Shown here piece by piece: positions 63,964 through 64,000 of a DNA stretch of 64,000 nt. The notes under the pieces were generated by a model that did not search any database, was not told where the DNA came from, and saw nothing but the letters and a program-made list of their open reading frames with translations. How positions within the stretch are numbered: the stretch's first letter is position 1; every line of letters begins with the position of its first letter. This stretch comes from a bacterium. Lineage in GTDB: Bacteria > Bacillota > Clostridia > Lachnospirales > Lachnospiraceae. The stretch spans positions 78,817 through 142,816 of the forward strand of contig JAQYCU010000039.1 in NCBI GenBank assembly GCA_028724545.1, read 5' to 3'. Both the position numbers and the translations under genes were made by a program.

Positions 63964-64000
63964 ACTTTAGCACCACTGTGCGTAAACAATGTCGGTTAAA

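Larger units (their letters stand above)
63637..64000. other. Terminal intergenic region
   Basis: 364 bases with no supported gene up to the window edge. It contains the two hairpins listed separately and, at 63970-63980, a word GCACCACTGTG that is the reverse complement of CACAGTGGTGC in the palindromic element at 11566-11576, perhaps the start of another copy. A short open stretch near 63773-63818 is not convincing. Confidence 0.4.

Overview
The window looks like a chromosomal segment of a low-to-medium GC Clostridia, most likely family Lachnospiraceae; I cannot fix the genus. Reasons: strong GGAGG ribosome sites with sigma-A type promoters, a T-box leader before valS, the two-gene minimal SUF (sufC-sufB only) layout, PurB/PurA/PurF of clostridial type, a DUF3881-like protein, a DUF5717/DUF5716-like pair, and a 'high-cysteine' small membrane protein. 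The genes are mostly housekeeping and syntenic in style. I saw no rRNA, tRNA, CRISPR array, insertion sequence or prophage.

Layout: 1-1517 carries the N-terminal two thirds of mutS2 (minus, cut by the window edge). 1869-4217 is an HtrA/PDZ protein that has lost its catalytic triad, converging on a CobD/HisC-like aminotransferase. 4437-11417 is a tight four-gene operon: a giant Ig-plus-helical-repeat protein, an Hsp70/actin-fold ATPase-like protein, a TPR protein and a coiled-coil membrane protein. This is the best candidate for an undescribed system. 11418-12059 holds a nested palindromic repeat and then the promoter, leader and attenuator of infC-rpmI-rplT; infC appears to start with AUU. 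13405-16469 is a valine T-box and valS. 16635-17192 (minus) is an unknown protein with two FliM/FliN-like CheY-docking peptides. 17413-24703 holds cysS, a Fur-family regulator, a GH31 alpha-xylosidase, a cysteine-peptidase-like protein, an AraC regulator and a HAD phosphatase. 24852-27871 holds four unknown proteins. 28076-30205 is trpS-aroC.

30364-32423 has two microproteins facing a bidirectional terminator and a NagZ-type GH3 lipoprotein. 32510-39010 is a purine block (purC, purF, purB, an HD-GYP protein, purA). 39155-41644 is a class A PBP whose glycosyltransferase looks intact but whose transpeptidase motifs are all missing. 41692-42573 is a DUF3881-like protein. 42776-48719 holds the minimal SUF pair, degV, proA, hydF and an IMPACT/YigZ protein. 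48808-55361 holds rarA, then a membrane-lipid module (PAP2 enzyme, LPG-synthase-like membrane protein, pssA, psd) coupled to an Orn/Lys/Arg decarboxylase. 55460-58145 holds galM, a receiver-HPt protein and a small membrane protein. 58194-64000 holds a Cof-type HAD phosphatase (minus), a YgiQ radical SAM protein, a frameshifted AlbA_2/ATP-binding regulator with a 12-bp minisatellite, and a FliD-C-like protein behind a sigma-28-like promoter.

Common themes: two apparent pseudoenzymes at the cell envelope (HtrA, PBP), translation (MutS2 aside: infC, rpmI, rplT, valS, cysS, trpS), purine synthesis, PE lipid synthesis, and several hints of motility or signalling (FliM-like peptides, receiver-HPt, HD-GYP, FliD-like protein). 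All product names come from reading motifs by eye; no database search was run.
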